From the NCBI RefSeq assembly GCF_002305875.1, contig NZ_CP022098.1, forward strand, positions 5,890,001 to 5,954,000: a DNA stretch of 64,000 nt. The letters run 5' to 3'. This DNA is from Cystobacter fuscus. GTDB lineage: Bacteria; Myxococcota; Myxococcia; Myxococcales; Myxococcaceae. Shown piece by piece: positions 54,081 to 61,897 of this stretch (its first letter is position 1; each line of letters begins with the position of its first letter). Position numbers and translations under genes: made by a program. The notes under the pieces are model-generated. The model was not told the DNA's origin. It saw nothing but the letters and a program-made list of their open reading frames with translations, and did no database searches.

Positions 54081-54854
54081 ATGCGGGCCATGCAACTCGC
54101 CATTCCTCAAGCGCCCCGGCGCGTTTCGCTCATCCGTGTCCCTGGTGCCCTCGCCCGGCTCGGCCGGGTGTTGCTCGGGGGGCTCGCGCTGATGGTGGCC
54201 CTCGGGGCGGGAGCGGCGCTGCTCGGCCGCTTCGTCGTGGAAGAGCAGGGCTTTCTCGCGCGCGCCGAGCCGTTCGATGGTCAACTGGTCACCATGACCT
54301 TGCCCCCGCTGGACGAGCGCGACGGCGCCGAGGCACGCCTGGAGGTGCTCTATAATGTAGGGCCCGTGAGCTACTCGGCCAGTGGCGTGCGCGCGCGCGT
54401 CGAGGATGTCGAGGGCCTGGGCCGAGGTGCCCGTATTCCCTTGTTGGTGGATCCCCAGGTACCAGACAAGCCCCGGGAGGAGCGCCACGTGCGCGCCCGG
54501 GCGCGGGCCCTCGGGCTCGTGCCCTGGGGCGTGGTGCTCGGAGCACTCGGGGCCCTGGGCCTCTTCGCCTGGGAACTCAAACGGACACTGCGCGCGGAGC
54601 TGGAGCCGCTGCGCAAGGGCATGTTGGTGTGGCTGACGCCGGACTCGCCCCTGCCCGAGTCCCGCCGGGAAGCCATCTTCCCCGCCACCTATTGGAAGCA
54701 GGACCAGAAGCACGCGGTGCGCGCGCGCCTGCGGGGCGGCCGCGCCCCGGTGCGCAACGGGGACAAGGTGCTGGCGGCGGTGCTGTCCTCCCTGCCCGGA
54801 GAGGCCCGGGTCATCGACGAGGAGCTGGCCCGGACCCTGGAGTGGGTGCGCTGA
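54081..54854 (+). CDS. DUF3592-like membrane protein with two TM helices
   Basis: This 257-residue protein has TM segments near 35-60 (LLGGLALMVALGAGAALLGR) and near 155-175 (VPWGVVLGALGALGLFAWEL). A small extracytoplasmic beta domain lies between them (EARLEVLYNVGPVSYSASGV). That layout resembles DUF3592-type proteins. Function is unknown. Two starts are possible, ATG 54081 and ATG 54090, each with a weak purine-rich site upstream; I give the first. It diverges from the kinase gene across only about 25 bases. Confidence 0.62.
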   Translation: MRAMQLAIPQAPRRVSLIRVPGALARLGRVLLGGLALMVALGAGAALLGRFVVEEQGFLARAEPFDGQLVTMTLPPLDERDGAEARLEVLYNVGPVSYSASGVRARVEDVEGLGRGARIPLLVDPQVPDKPREERHVRARARALGLVPWGVVLGALGALGLFAWELKRTLRAELEPLRKGMLVWLTPDSPLPESRREAIFPATYWKQDQKHAVRARLRGGRAPVRNGDKVLAAVLSSLPGEARVIDEELARTLEWVR

Positions 54855-54928
54855 GGGGCGAAAAATTGCCGGGGGGGGAGGGCCATGACACACGTCTGTA
54901 GCCCTCGCCCTACCTGGAGGCTTCGTTC

Positions 54929-56650
54929 ATGCGCGCTCACCTCGCTCCGCTCCTGGCCCTGCTGCTGCCGCTCTCCGCCCAGGCGAAGCGGGATCCCGCC
55001 GAGGTCGCCTACGAGGAGGCGCGCCGCTCCTATTACGTCCTCAAGGACGACGCCGCGCGGCGCAAGCTGCGCCACCACTGGCTCAACGTGGCCAGCAAGT
55101 TCGAGGCCGTCGCCAGCCACTACCCCAAGAGCGAGCGCGCTCCGGACGCCCTCTACACCGCGGCCGAGCTGCTCAATTCGCTCAGTCGCCTCTCGTTCGT
55201 CGTGGAGGATCAGCAGGCGGCCATCGCCGACTACACCCGCGTGGTGGAGGCCCACTCGAACCACCGGCTCGCGGACGACGCGGCGGTGACGCTCGCGCGC
55301 ATCTACTTCGAGCGGATGGATCAGCCCGAGACCGCGCGCCGCATCATCACCAGCTTCCTGGCCAAACACTCCAAGGGAGACCGGATCGCGGAGCTCAAGT
55401 CGCTCCTGGCCTCGCTCCCCCCGCCGCCCAAGGCGGCGCCCACGCCCGTGCGGAGCAAGCCCGCGGAGCCGGCGCCCGCGCCCGCCGTGGCATCCGCTCC
55501 GGCACCCGTCAAGCCGGCTCCCACGCCGCAGCCGCCGGTCATCCGCGTCGAGCTCAGCAAGCCCGCGGAGCCCGCCGCCGCGCAGGCCTCGGCCACGACG
55601 GGAGGCGAGCGGCCCGGCTCGTCGCCGTTGCTCGACGCCATCAGCCAGCAGGCGCGGGATGCGTCCGCCACGCCGTCGTCCCCGGCCGAGACGAAGACCG
55701 CCGAGACGAAGTCGGTGGAGACGAAGACCGCCGAGGTGAAGGTCGCCGAGACGAAGCCGGTGGAGCCCAAGGCCGTGGAGGTGAAGTTCGCCGAGACGAA
55801 GGCGGGGGCGGCGCCCACGTCGGCCGAGCTGCTCGAGGCGAACAAGCCCGTCACCGCGGCGGTGGACGAGCACATGGCGCAGGCGCGGCTCAAGGCCGCG
55901 GCGAAGGTGTCCAACGGCGCGGAGCTGACGCTGGCGGAGCAGCTCGGGTTGAAGGTGCGCCGGGTGGTCATCGACGCGGGGCACGGTGGGCATGACACGG
56001 GCGCCATCGGCCGCAAGGGGTTGAGGGAGAAGGACGTGACGCTGGTCATCGCGCGCAAGCTCGCGCGGGAGCTACGCGAGCGCGGCCTGGAGGTGCTGCT
56101 CACGCGTGACGAGGATCGCTACCTGAAGCTCGAGGAGCGCGCGCGACTGGCCAACGACACCCGGGGTGATCTCTTCATCTCCATCCACTGCAACTCGGCG
56201 ACCACGTCCAAGCTGCGCGGCATCGAGACCTATACGCTCAACACCTCGGCGGACCGCTACTCCATCCGCCTGGCGGCGCGCGAGAACGCCTCCTCGGAGA
56301 AGGGCATCAGTGACTTGCAGTTCATCCTGGCGGACCTGGCCACCAAGGCGAACACCGAGGAGTCCACGCGGCTGGCCAACCAGGTGCAGCGCAACCTGGT
56401 GAGCCACCTGTCGGCGAACTACTCGGACGTGAAGAACCTGGGCACGAAGGAGGCGCTGTTCTACGTGCTGTTGGGCGCGAAGATGCCGGCCATCCTCGTG
56501 GAGACGTCCTTCCTGTCCCACCCCGAGGAGGAGAAGCGGCTGGGCTCGGAGGCGTACCAGGACGAGGTGGCCCAGGCCATCGCCCAGGGCGTGGAGGACT
56601 TCGTCGGGGGCCGCCGCCAGGTGGCCAAGGCGCCGACGGCGGTGCCGTAG
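54929..56650 (+). CDS. N-acetylmuramoyl-L-alanine amidase (Amidase_3, AmiC-like)
   Basis: This 573-residue exported protein (signal MRAHLAPLLALLLPLSAQAK) has three parts. A helical, TPR-like N-terminal region (about 25-165) contains FEAVASHYPKSERAPDALYT. A Pro/Ala/Lys linker contains repeats of a T-E-x-K type unit (TKTAETKSVETKTAEVK). The zinc amidase domain (about 345-565) has VVIDAGHGGHDTGAIG, LREKDVTLVIARKLA, SIHCNS and LVETSFLSHPEEEKRL with metal and catalytic residues. It cleaves the amide linking MurNAc to the stem peptide, needed for cell separation and wall turnover. The amidase domain lacks the blocking-helix signature that I could check only by modelling. Confidence 0.92.
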   Translation: MRAHLAPLLALLLPLSAQAKRDPAEVAYEEARRSYYVLKDDAARRKLRHHWLNVASKFEAVASHYPKSERAPDALYTAAELLNSLSRLSFVVEDQQAAIADYTRVVEAHSNHRLADDAAVTLARIYFERMDQPETARRIITSFLAKHSKGDRIAELKSLLASLPPPPKAAPTPVRSKPAEPAPAPAVASAPAPVKPAPTPQPPVIRVELSKPAEPAAAQASATTGGERPGSSPLLDAISQQARDASATPSSPAETKTAETKSVETKTAEVKVAETKPVEPKAVEVKFAETKAGAAPTSAELLEANKPVTAAVDEHMAQARLKAAAKVSNGAELTLAEQLGLKVRRVVIDAGHGGHDTGAIGRKGLREKDVTLVIARKLARELRERGLEVLLTRDEDRYLKLEERARLANDTRGDLFISIHCNSATTSKLRGIETYTLNTSADRYSIRLAARENASSEKGISDLQFILADLATKANTEESTRLANQVQRNLVSHLSANYSDVKNLGTKEALFYVLLGAKMPAILVETSFLSHPEEEKRLGSEAYQDEVAQAIAQGVEDFVGGRRQVAKAPTAVP

Positions 56651-56673
56651 CGGTCGGCCCCCGTCGGCCGCGC

Positions 56674-57813
56674 CTACTGCTTCGGCGCGGGTGACTCGAC
56701 GAGCTTCAAATCCAGCTCGTTGATCTTCGCGAGCACCCGATCGAAGCGGAAGGGCAGCGGCTTCTGGGGATAGACATACCCGTCGTACTTGTCGCCCAGG
56801 GTGCGGAAGAACGACTCGAAGAGCCCCGGGGTGAGGAATCCGACGAAGCGCGTATAGGGGCTGTTGAGCTGGTAGGCGTGGATCGTGCGGGCGGGCACGT
56901 GGACGAAGTCGCCCGGGTACACCTTCAGCGTCTCACTGTTGGCCCGCATCGTCATGGAGCCATCCAGGCAGAAGAAGTTCTCCGTGTGCTTCTCGTGATA
57001 GTGCGCCGGGATCATCGGACCCGGAGGGCCCTCGGTCATGACGGCGATGAACCTGCCATCGCTGTTCTTCTGATCGCCGAGGAAGGTGAAGAGCTGATCT
57101 CCCGCGACCATTCTCTGGCCCTCGCCGGCGGCGAGCACGTAGGGCACGTTCTTGTCGGGAATGGTGGCGTTCTGGACGCGCTGGGGCGTGCCCTTGGCGA
57201 GGGGTCTGGCGTCGAACCGGACATCCGCGCTGGCCTCCGCCTTCTTCTTCAGGTCCGCCGCGATCGTGGGGTCCACCTTCTCCGGCTGGACATGGCCGGC
57301 GTAGGCCTGGCCGAGCGCCTTGTAGAGCGGCCCCACCTCTTTTCCGGTGGACCAGGACATGAGCTGCGTCCGGTGGCTCAGCATCTTGAGGGCGTGTGGC
57401 GTCCCCGGGGGGATGCTGGCGTAGTCGCCCCGGTGCATGAGGTAGTGCCCATTGCCCAGCCAGACCTCGACCTCGCCGTCGAGCACCAGGAGGGCCTCGT
57501 GTGAACGGGCGTGGGTGTGCAGGGGGAAGTTCGCGTCGCGCCCGCCCGTCAGGATGGCGATCTCGAACATCTCTCCGGTGTCCTCTCCACGGGCGATCAG
57601 CGTCGCGACCAGCCCGCCCACCAGCCACCGCTCGCCCTCACCATTCCTGAGGTAATAGGGCGCGAGCTGCCCGGGCAGCTTGCCTTGCGGCACGACCTTC
57701 TGGATGTCGGTGGCGCCGTTGTCCTGCGCGTGGGCGCTCCGCATGGGAACGGCGGCCATCATCAAGGCGCAGGACAGCGTCCACGCGCTCGGCTTCAGCC
57801 AATGCGAGTTCAT
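56674..57813 (-). CDS. Secreted double-cupin (quercetinase-like) protein
   Basis: This 379-residue exported protein has the signal MNSHWLKPSAWTLSCALMMA, ending in SAHAQ. Two cupin modules are visible. The first has FPLHTHARSHEALLVLDGEV and MHRGDYASIPPGTPHALK with metal-ligand histidines. The second has IPAHYHEKHTENFFCLDGSM and YPGDFVHVPARTIHAYQLN. This is the bicupin plan of quercetin 2,3-dioxygenase-like enzymes, often fungal or bacterial flavonol-cleaving enzymes, but substrate prediction is unsafe. It diverges from a LysR regulator across about 100 bases, which suggests that regulator controls it. Confidence 0.82.
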   Translation of the reverse strand: MNSHWLKPSAWTLSCALMMAAVPMRSAHAQDNGATDIQKVVPQGKLPGQLAPYYLRNGEGERWLVGGLVATLIARGEDTGEMFEIAILTGGRDANFPLHTHARSHEALLVLDGEVEVWLGNGHYLMHRGDYASIPPGTPHALKMLSHRTQLMSWSTGKEVGPLYKALGQAYAGHVQPEKVDPTIAADLKKKAEASADVRFDARPLAKGTPQRVQNATIPDKNVPYVLAAGEGQRMVAGDQLFTFLGDQKNSDGRFIAVMTEGPPGPMIPAHYHEKHTENFFCLDGSMTMRANSETLKVYPGDFVHVPARTIHAYQLNSPYTRFVGFLTPGLFESFFRTLGDKYDGYVYPQKPLPFRFDRVLAKINELDLKLVESPAPKQ

Positions 57814-57873
57814 TCACGTCTCTCTTTCCGTGGGGCGGGTTCGACTCACAACATGCCGTGGCCGGATAAAGAG

Positions 57874-57888
57874 TTCCAATATATAGAA
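57874..57888. promoter_or_regulatory. Candidate LysR-type operator
   Basis: TTCCAATATATAGAA, a dyad TTC-N9-GAA that contains the T-N11-A LysR box, lies between the divergent cupin (start 57813) and LysR gene (start 57918). It is one of the few AT-rich stretches in the window, which also suits a promoter. The match is by eye only. Confidence 0.45.
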
Positions 57889-57917
57889 AGGGCTTCACTC
57901 ATCACTGGGACTGATGA

Positions 57918-58817
57918 ATGGAGCTGCGCCATCTTCGCTATTTCGTCACCGTGGCCGAGGAGCTTCACTTCGGCCGGGCCGCCAGGCGGCTGGGCATCGT
58001 GCAGCCCGCGCTGAGCATGCAGATCAAGTCGTTGGAGGAGGAGCTGGGGGTGCGGTTGTTGAACCGGACCCGGCGCACGGTCGAGCTCACCGAGGCGGGC
58101 AGGCTCTTCCTGGAGGAGGCACGCCGGACGCAAGAGCAGGCCGAGCGGGCGGCCCGGGTGGCGATCCGGGCGGGCCGGGGGGAACTCGGGCGCCTCGACA
58201 TCGGGTTCTCGTTCAACGCCGCGCTCTCGGGCGTCCTGGCCCGGGTGCTCAAGGCCTTCCGGCAGCGCGCGCCGGACATCGAGCTGGTGTTCCACGAGAT
58301 GCACCCGAATGACCAGGTCGCGGCGCTCCTGGAACGGCGCCTCCACGTCGGCTTCATCACGGCCCCCTCGCACTCCATGCCCGCGGAGCTGCTCACGGCG
58401 AGGGTGGGGGCCTGGCGGTTGATGGTGGCCCTTCCCGCCGATCACCCGCTGTCCAGACGGGACAGTGTTCCGGTGGAGATGCTGATGAAGGAGTCGTTGA
58501 TCGACTATTCCAGTGCGAGGGCCGAGCTGGGCATTCCCACCATCGAGGGCATCGCGGGCTTCGTCTCCCGCACCGCCTATCGCGGCACCAACATCATGGC
58601 GGGCCTCAATCTGGTGGCCGCGGGATTCGGAGTCACCCTGGTGCCCGAGTCCATCGTTCGGATGAACATCGACATCGACGTCGCCTACCGTCCGCTCACC
58701 GGGGTGCGCGCGAGGATGGAGACGTCCATTGCCTACCGGCGAGACGAGCAATCTCCGGCCGTGCAACGTTTCGCCGAGGTCGTCCAGGCATTTCCTAGGA
58801 CATTCACCAATGGGTAA
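57918..58817 (+). CDS. LysR family transcriptional regulator
   Basis: This 299-residue LysR-type protein has the winged-helix DNA-binding domain at residues 1-60 (MELRHLRYFVTVAEELHFGR, LGIVQPALSMQIKSLEEELG, RTRRTVELTEAG). The effector-binding domain resembles periplasmic binding proteins (LGRLDIGFSFNAALSGVLA, ALLERRLHVGFITAP). Divergence from the cupin gene is the classic layout for a LysR regulator of the neighbouring operon. The co-inducer is unknown. ATG 57918 gives the standard N-terminus. Confidence 0.92.
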   Translation: MELRHLRYFVTVAEELHFGRAARRLGIVQPALSMQIKSLEEELGVRLLNRTRRTVELTEAGRLFLEEARRTQEQAERAARVAIRAGRGELGRLDIGFSFNAALSGVLARVLKAFRQRAPDIELVFHEMHPNDQVAALLERRLHVGFITAPSHSMPAELLTARVGAWRLMVALPADHPLSRRDSVPVEMLMKESLIDYSSARAELGIPTIEGIAGFVSRTAYRGTNIMAGLNLVAAGFGVTLVPESIVRMNIDIDVAYRPLTGVRARMETSIAYRRDEQSPAVQRFAEVVQAFPRTFTNG

Positions 58818-58826
58818 CCATGGTGA

Positions 58827-58913
58827 TGGCGAGTGGCCCTCATCGTCTCCGAGGACCTCAAGCAGGCCATGGATGCGGAGGGCATCACCGGCACACGCTT
58901 CGTTGAGGTGTGA
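58827..58913 (+). pseudogene. Imm11-like immunity gene remnant (C-terminal 28 residues)
   Basis: A short open frame, preceded by an in-frame TGA at 58824-58826 and ended by TGA at 58911-58913, encodes WRVALIVSEDLKQAMDAEGI followed by TGTRFVEV. This resembles the closing segment of Imm11-family proteins common in myxobacterial toxin-immunity loci ('..PLIVSE.lK.al...gitG..F..v'). No upstream part is left; the LysR stop lies just before. I read it as a relic left by gene turnover, from memory of the family motif rather than a search. Confidence 0.45.
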
Positions 58914-59013
58914 TGCAAGACATTCCTCGAAGGTGCGGCTGCCACGCCATGAGGGATGTCCCCACCTGGTCATTGGCACGTACTATCTTCGGCCTCCAAC
59001 GAGGGAGGACGGG

Positions 59014-60018
59014 ATGCGCGCGATCAGGCTGAGGAAACCTGGTGGGCTCGAGCGGCTGGTTCTCGGAGAGGTGGAGCTGCCGCCAGTTGGCAAAGGTGAA
59101 ATCAGGGTGCGGCTGCACGCCAGCTCACTCAACTACCACGACTACTTCGTCGTGACGGGCAAGGCCCCGACGTCGGACGGCCGCATCCCGATGTCCGACG
59201 GTGCCGGCGAGGTGGTCGAGGTGGGGCAGGGGGTCACCGGGTTCGCGCCCGGTGACCGGGTCGTCAGCACCTTCTTCCCTCGCTGGCTGGGCGGCGAGCC
59301 GACGATCGAAAGTCTGTCCTCGGTGCCCGGCGACGCGGACGACGGCTATGCGCGCGAGGAGGTGGTGGCGCCCGCGACCGCCTTCACCCGCGCGCCGGCC
59401 GGCTACAGCCACGCCGAGGCCGCGACGCTCACCTGCGCCGGGCTCACCGCCTGGCGCTCACTGTTCGTGGAGGCAACGCTCCTGCCCGGTGAGACCGTGC
59501 TCGTCCAAGGCACGGGCGGCGTGTCGATCTTCGCGCTGCAATTCGCCAAGGCCGCCGGTGCGCGCGTCATCGCCACCTCGTCCTCCGACGAGAAGCTCGA
59601 ACGGCTGACCGCACTGGGTGCGGACCATGTCATCAACTACAGACGAGACGAAGCCTGGGGTGTCACCGCGAGGCGGCTGACCGGCGGGCGCGGAGTCGAT
59701 CATGTCGTCGAGATCGGTGGCGCCGGTACGCTCACGCAGTCGATCGCGGCCTGCCGCCTGCGGGGCCACATCGGGCTCATCGGCGTGTTGGCGGGCTTCG
59801 CCGGCGAGGTGCCGACGGCCGCCATCATGTCGGGCAACGTGCGGATCAGCGGACTGACCGTTGGCTCGCGCGAGCAGCAGCTCGCGATGATCCGCGCCAT
59901 CGAGGCGAACGGCATCAAGCCGGTGATCGACTCGAGCTTCCCGCTCGAAGGCATCGCCGACGCCTTCCGCCGCCAGGAGTCGGGTCGCCACTTCGGCAAG
60001 ATCTGCCTCGAGTGGTGA
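59014..60018 (+). CDS. Zinc-independent MDR / quinone-oxidoreductase-like dehydrogenase
   Basis: This 334-residue medium-chain dehydrogenase/reductase has an ATG at 59014 with GGGAGG seven bases upstream. MSDGAGEVVEVGQGVTGFAP and GDRVVSTFFP match the GroES-like half. The nucleotide-binding half has GTGGVSIFALQFAKAAGARV, ATSSSDEKLERLTALGADHV and GRGVDHVVEIGGAGT. The zinc-ligand cysteines and structural four-cysteine lobe of classical alcohol dehydrogenases are missing, placing it with NADPH:quinone reductase-like or zinc-free forms. The substrate is unknown. Upstream is the Imm11-like remnant. Confidence 0.9.
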   Translation: MRAIRLRKPGGLERLVLGEVELPPVGKGEIRVRLHASSLNYHDYFVVTGKAPTSDGRIPMSDGAGEVVEVGQGVTGFAPGDRVVSTFFPRWLGGEPTIESLSSVPGDADDGYAREEVVAPATAFTRAPAGYSHAEAATLTCAGLTAWRSLFVEATLLPGETVLVQGTGGVSIFALQFAKAAGARVIATSSSDEKLERLTALGADHVINYRRDEAWGVTARRLTGGRGVDHVVEIGGAGTLTQSIAACRLRGHIGLIGVLAGFAGEVPTAAIMSGNVRISGLTVGSREQQLAMIRAIEANGIKPVIDSSFPLEGIADAFRRQESGRHFGKICLEW

Positions 60019-60099
60019 ACCCAGCCGGGTGAGTGGAGCAATCCAGGTCTCTTCGTCGAAGGAAGGGGAAACGGCCTTCACGTTCACCCTGAAGACGGA

Positions 60100-60136
60100 C
60101 ACGCCCGGACCGTCCCACGTGGACAGTCCGGGCGTG
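60100..60136. terminator. Strong stem-loop between convergent genes
   Basis: CACGCCCGGAC (60100-60110) pairs perfectly with GTCCGGGCGTG (60126-60136). The 15-base loop itself can form GTCC-CACGT-GGAC. The structure lies between the dehydrogenase (stop 60018) and the GH26 gene (stop 60166), which face each other, so it can serve as a bidirectional terminator. No T-run is present. Confidence 0.65.
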
Positions 60137-60165
60137 CAACGTGTCAGCGGATACTGAGCCGCGGC

Positions 60166-60930
60166 TCAGAAGAGTTGCACGTAGCGCGCCGCGGAGTTGG
60201 GCATGCGGGTGTTGGGGTTGAGGATCCAGCGGCGGTTGTCCCTGTCCACGTTGAAGAGGACCTCGTAGAGGACCTTGCCGGCGCCGGTGCCACCGTTGAC
60301 CTTGAAGAAGTTGTGCATCTGCTCGATGAACAAGGGGGAGTCACCGTTGTCCGCGTTGCCGGACCACTCGGAGATGGACAGGGGCAGACCCACGCTCCTG
60401 GCGAACTCGAGGTGCCTGGCCAGACCCTTGGGAGCGCCGTAGCCGTCGGTCTGCTGGATGGCATTGTTCCAGTCGGTCACCGTCGCGACATAGGGGTACT
60501 GGTTGTAGTAGTCCACGCCCATCACATCGACATAAGCGGCGCCGGGGAACGTCTTGCGCCAGTCGATGCCCGAGCTCACGGACTCACGGTTGACGTTGAA
60601 CACCAATTTGGCGGCCGGGAAGATCTCCTTCTGCAACGCGCGGTAGCGCTTCCAGGCGGTGATGAAGGACGTCGCGTCGCTCGAGGTGACCTTCCAGGGG
60701 TACCAGTTGCCGTTCATCTCGTGGGCGAAGCGGATGTAGACCGTGCCCGTGCGGCTGGTCAGGGCGCCGGCGAGCGTGCCCTCGAGGGTGCCGGGGGCGT
60801 CGTCGAGGGACGCGGTCTCCTCGAGGGGTCCACCGCAGGCCGCGGAGAGGGCGAGCACCGCGGCGGCGGTCATCAGCCGGGGGAAGCGCTTTCGAGTGAA
60901 GAGAGGGGACAGGGTGGCCGACAGATTCAT
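60166..60930 (-). CDS. GH26-type glycoside hydrolase lipoprotein, apparently shortened at its N-terminus
   Basis: This 254-residue lipoprotein has the lipobox LSAACGG. The catalytic part keeps GH26 (mannanase-type) motifs: YIRFAHEMNGNWYPW with the acid/base Glu, YVDVMGVDYYNQYP, and LPLSISEWSGNADNG with the nucleophile Glu. Between the lipidated Cys and RFAHEMN there are only about 40 residues, whereas complete GH26 enzymes have 70-120 residues there forming the first barrel strands. The barrel may thus be incomplete, so activity is doubtful. Start chosen at ATG 60930 (GGAG ten bases upstream); 60945 is an alternative. Confidence 0.7.
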   Translation of the reverse strand: MNLSATLSPLFTRKRFPRLMTAAAVLALSAACGGPLEETASLDDAPGTLEGTLAGALTSRTGTVYIRFAHEMNGNWYPWKVTSSDATSFITAWKRYRALQKEIFPAAKLVFNVNRESVSSGIDWRKTFPGAAYVDVMGVDYYNQYPYVATVTDWNNAIQQTDGYGAPKGLARHLEFARSVGLPLSISEWSGNADNGDSPLFIEQMHNFFKVNGGTGAGKVLYEVLFNVDRDNRRWILNPNTRMPNSAARYVQLF

Positions 60931-61058
60931 GGAGAACCGCTCCATTGGGGTAGGTTGAAGTCTGCGGCGAACCCCAGGAGCAAACTCCAGACCAAGGCCA
61001 AAAACCCGGGAAACGCGAGAGCGCTCCCTCCGGGCGGGCCTGTTGCCACGCGGCCACT

Positions 61059-61084
61059 GTCCTGAGCGGAGAACAGGACCTGTT
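61059..61084. repeat. Nested inverted repeats between TetR and GH26 genes
   Basis: GTCCTG (61059-61064) pairs with CAGGAC (61074-61079). The overlapping AACAGG-A-CCTGTT (61072-61084) is itself a perfect dyad. They lie in the 202 bases between the TetR stop and the GH26 start on the same strand. They could be a terminator for the former or an operator for the latter. Function is not shown; no other signal is evident in this stretch. Confidence 0.3.
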
Positions 61085-61132
61085 CACTCGAGCGGACAGG
61101 TGCCCGTTACCGCGCGCTTCAAGAACCCCGGA

Positions 61133-61705
61133 TCAGCGGAGGATGGAGCGGAACGTGACTTCGAGGTAGTCGTCCAGGGGCTCCCGGTTCTTGACGACCT
61201 TCATCCTCAGGACCGCTCCCTGCCAGGCATTCACGAGAAAGCGCGCGGTCCGCGCGGGATCCAGTCCGCTCGCGAGCCGCCCGTCGCGCTGCGCCTCGCG
61301 CAAGGCCTTCTCCACGAGCCCGGTCCACTGATCCAGGGCGCGTTCGACCGCCTCGCGAACGAGGGGCGCGCTGTGGGAAAGCTCGTTGCCCAGACTGCCG
61401 ATCAAACAGCCGCGCTCGAAGTCCTGGTGGACGAGGCGCGTCACCAGGAAGTCGACGTGGTCGCGCAAGCGCTGCACGGGATCGCGCGTTTCGTCCATCA
61501 GGATGTCGAGGCCGACACTCTGGCCGTACCGCTCGATCGCCTCGACGGCCATCGCTTCCTTGGACTTGAAGTGATTGTAGAAGGAGCCCTTGAGCGCACC
61601 CGCCGACTCGACGATCTCCTGAACGCCGCAGGCGTTGTAACCAAGCAGATGGAAGCGATCCAAGGCCGCCTCCACGATCTTCTCCCGGATGCTGGGTCTT
61701 CCCAC
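61133..61705 (-). CDS. TetR/AcrR family transcriptional regulator
   Basis: This 190-residue regulator has a GTG start (61705) with GGGAG eight bases upstream. The frame runs further up to 61840, but those residues lie across the divergent promoter. The N-terminal helix-turn-helix (REKIVEAALDRFHLLGYNAC, then GALKGSFYNHFKSKEAMAVE) is clear. The ligand domain follows with RGCLIGSLGNELS, typical of the TetR_C_16-like repressors. A dyad between it and the divergent zinc alcohol dehydrogenase suggests it represses that gene. Confidence 0.92.
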   Translation of the reverse strand: MGRPSIREKIVEAALDRFHLLGYNACGVQEIVESAGALKGSFYNHFKSKEAMAVEAIERYGQSVGLDILMDETRDPVQRLRDHVDFLVTRLVHQDFERGCLIGSLGNELSHSAPLVREAVERALDQWTGLVEKALREAQRDGRLASGLDPARTARFLVNAWQGAVLRMKVVKNREPLDDYLEVTFRSILR

Positions 61706-61852
61706 GTGTCCGCTCCCGCTGTGCTCGTTTCGCTCTAGATAATGGGGGCCGGTCCACGAGGGCAACGCTCTTGCCCCCTGGCGGCCACCCGACCTCCTCC
61801 CCAACGAAAGAACGCCAATTCGCTTGACCCCTGTCCTCACGCCTCGTATTTG

Positions 61853-61866
61853 TACGACCGGTCATA
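61853..61866. promoter_or_regulatory. Candidate TetR operator
   Basis: TACGACCGGTCATA centres on the perfect palindrome GACCGGTC (61856-61863), with TA/TA at the ends and one mismatched pair. It sits between the TetR gene and the zinc alcohol dehydrogenase, 32 bases before the latter's ATG. Its GACC-GGTC core is reminiscent of NemR-type operators. By-eye call. Confidence 0.5.
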
Positions 61867-61897
61867 TTTAAGTGATTCAGAGAAGGGAACGACGCAC

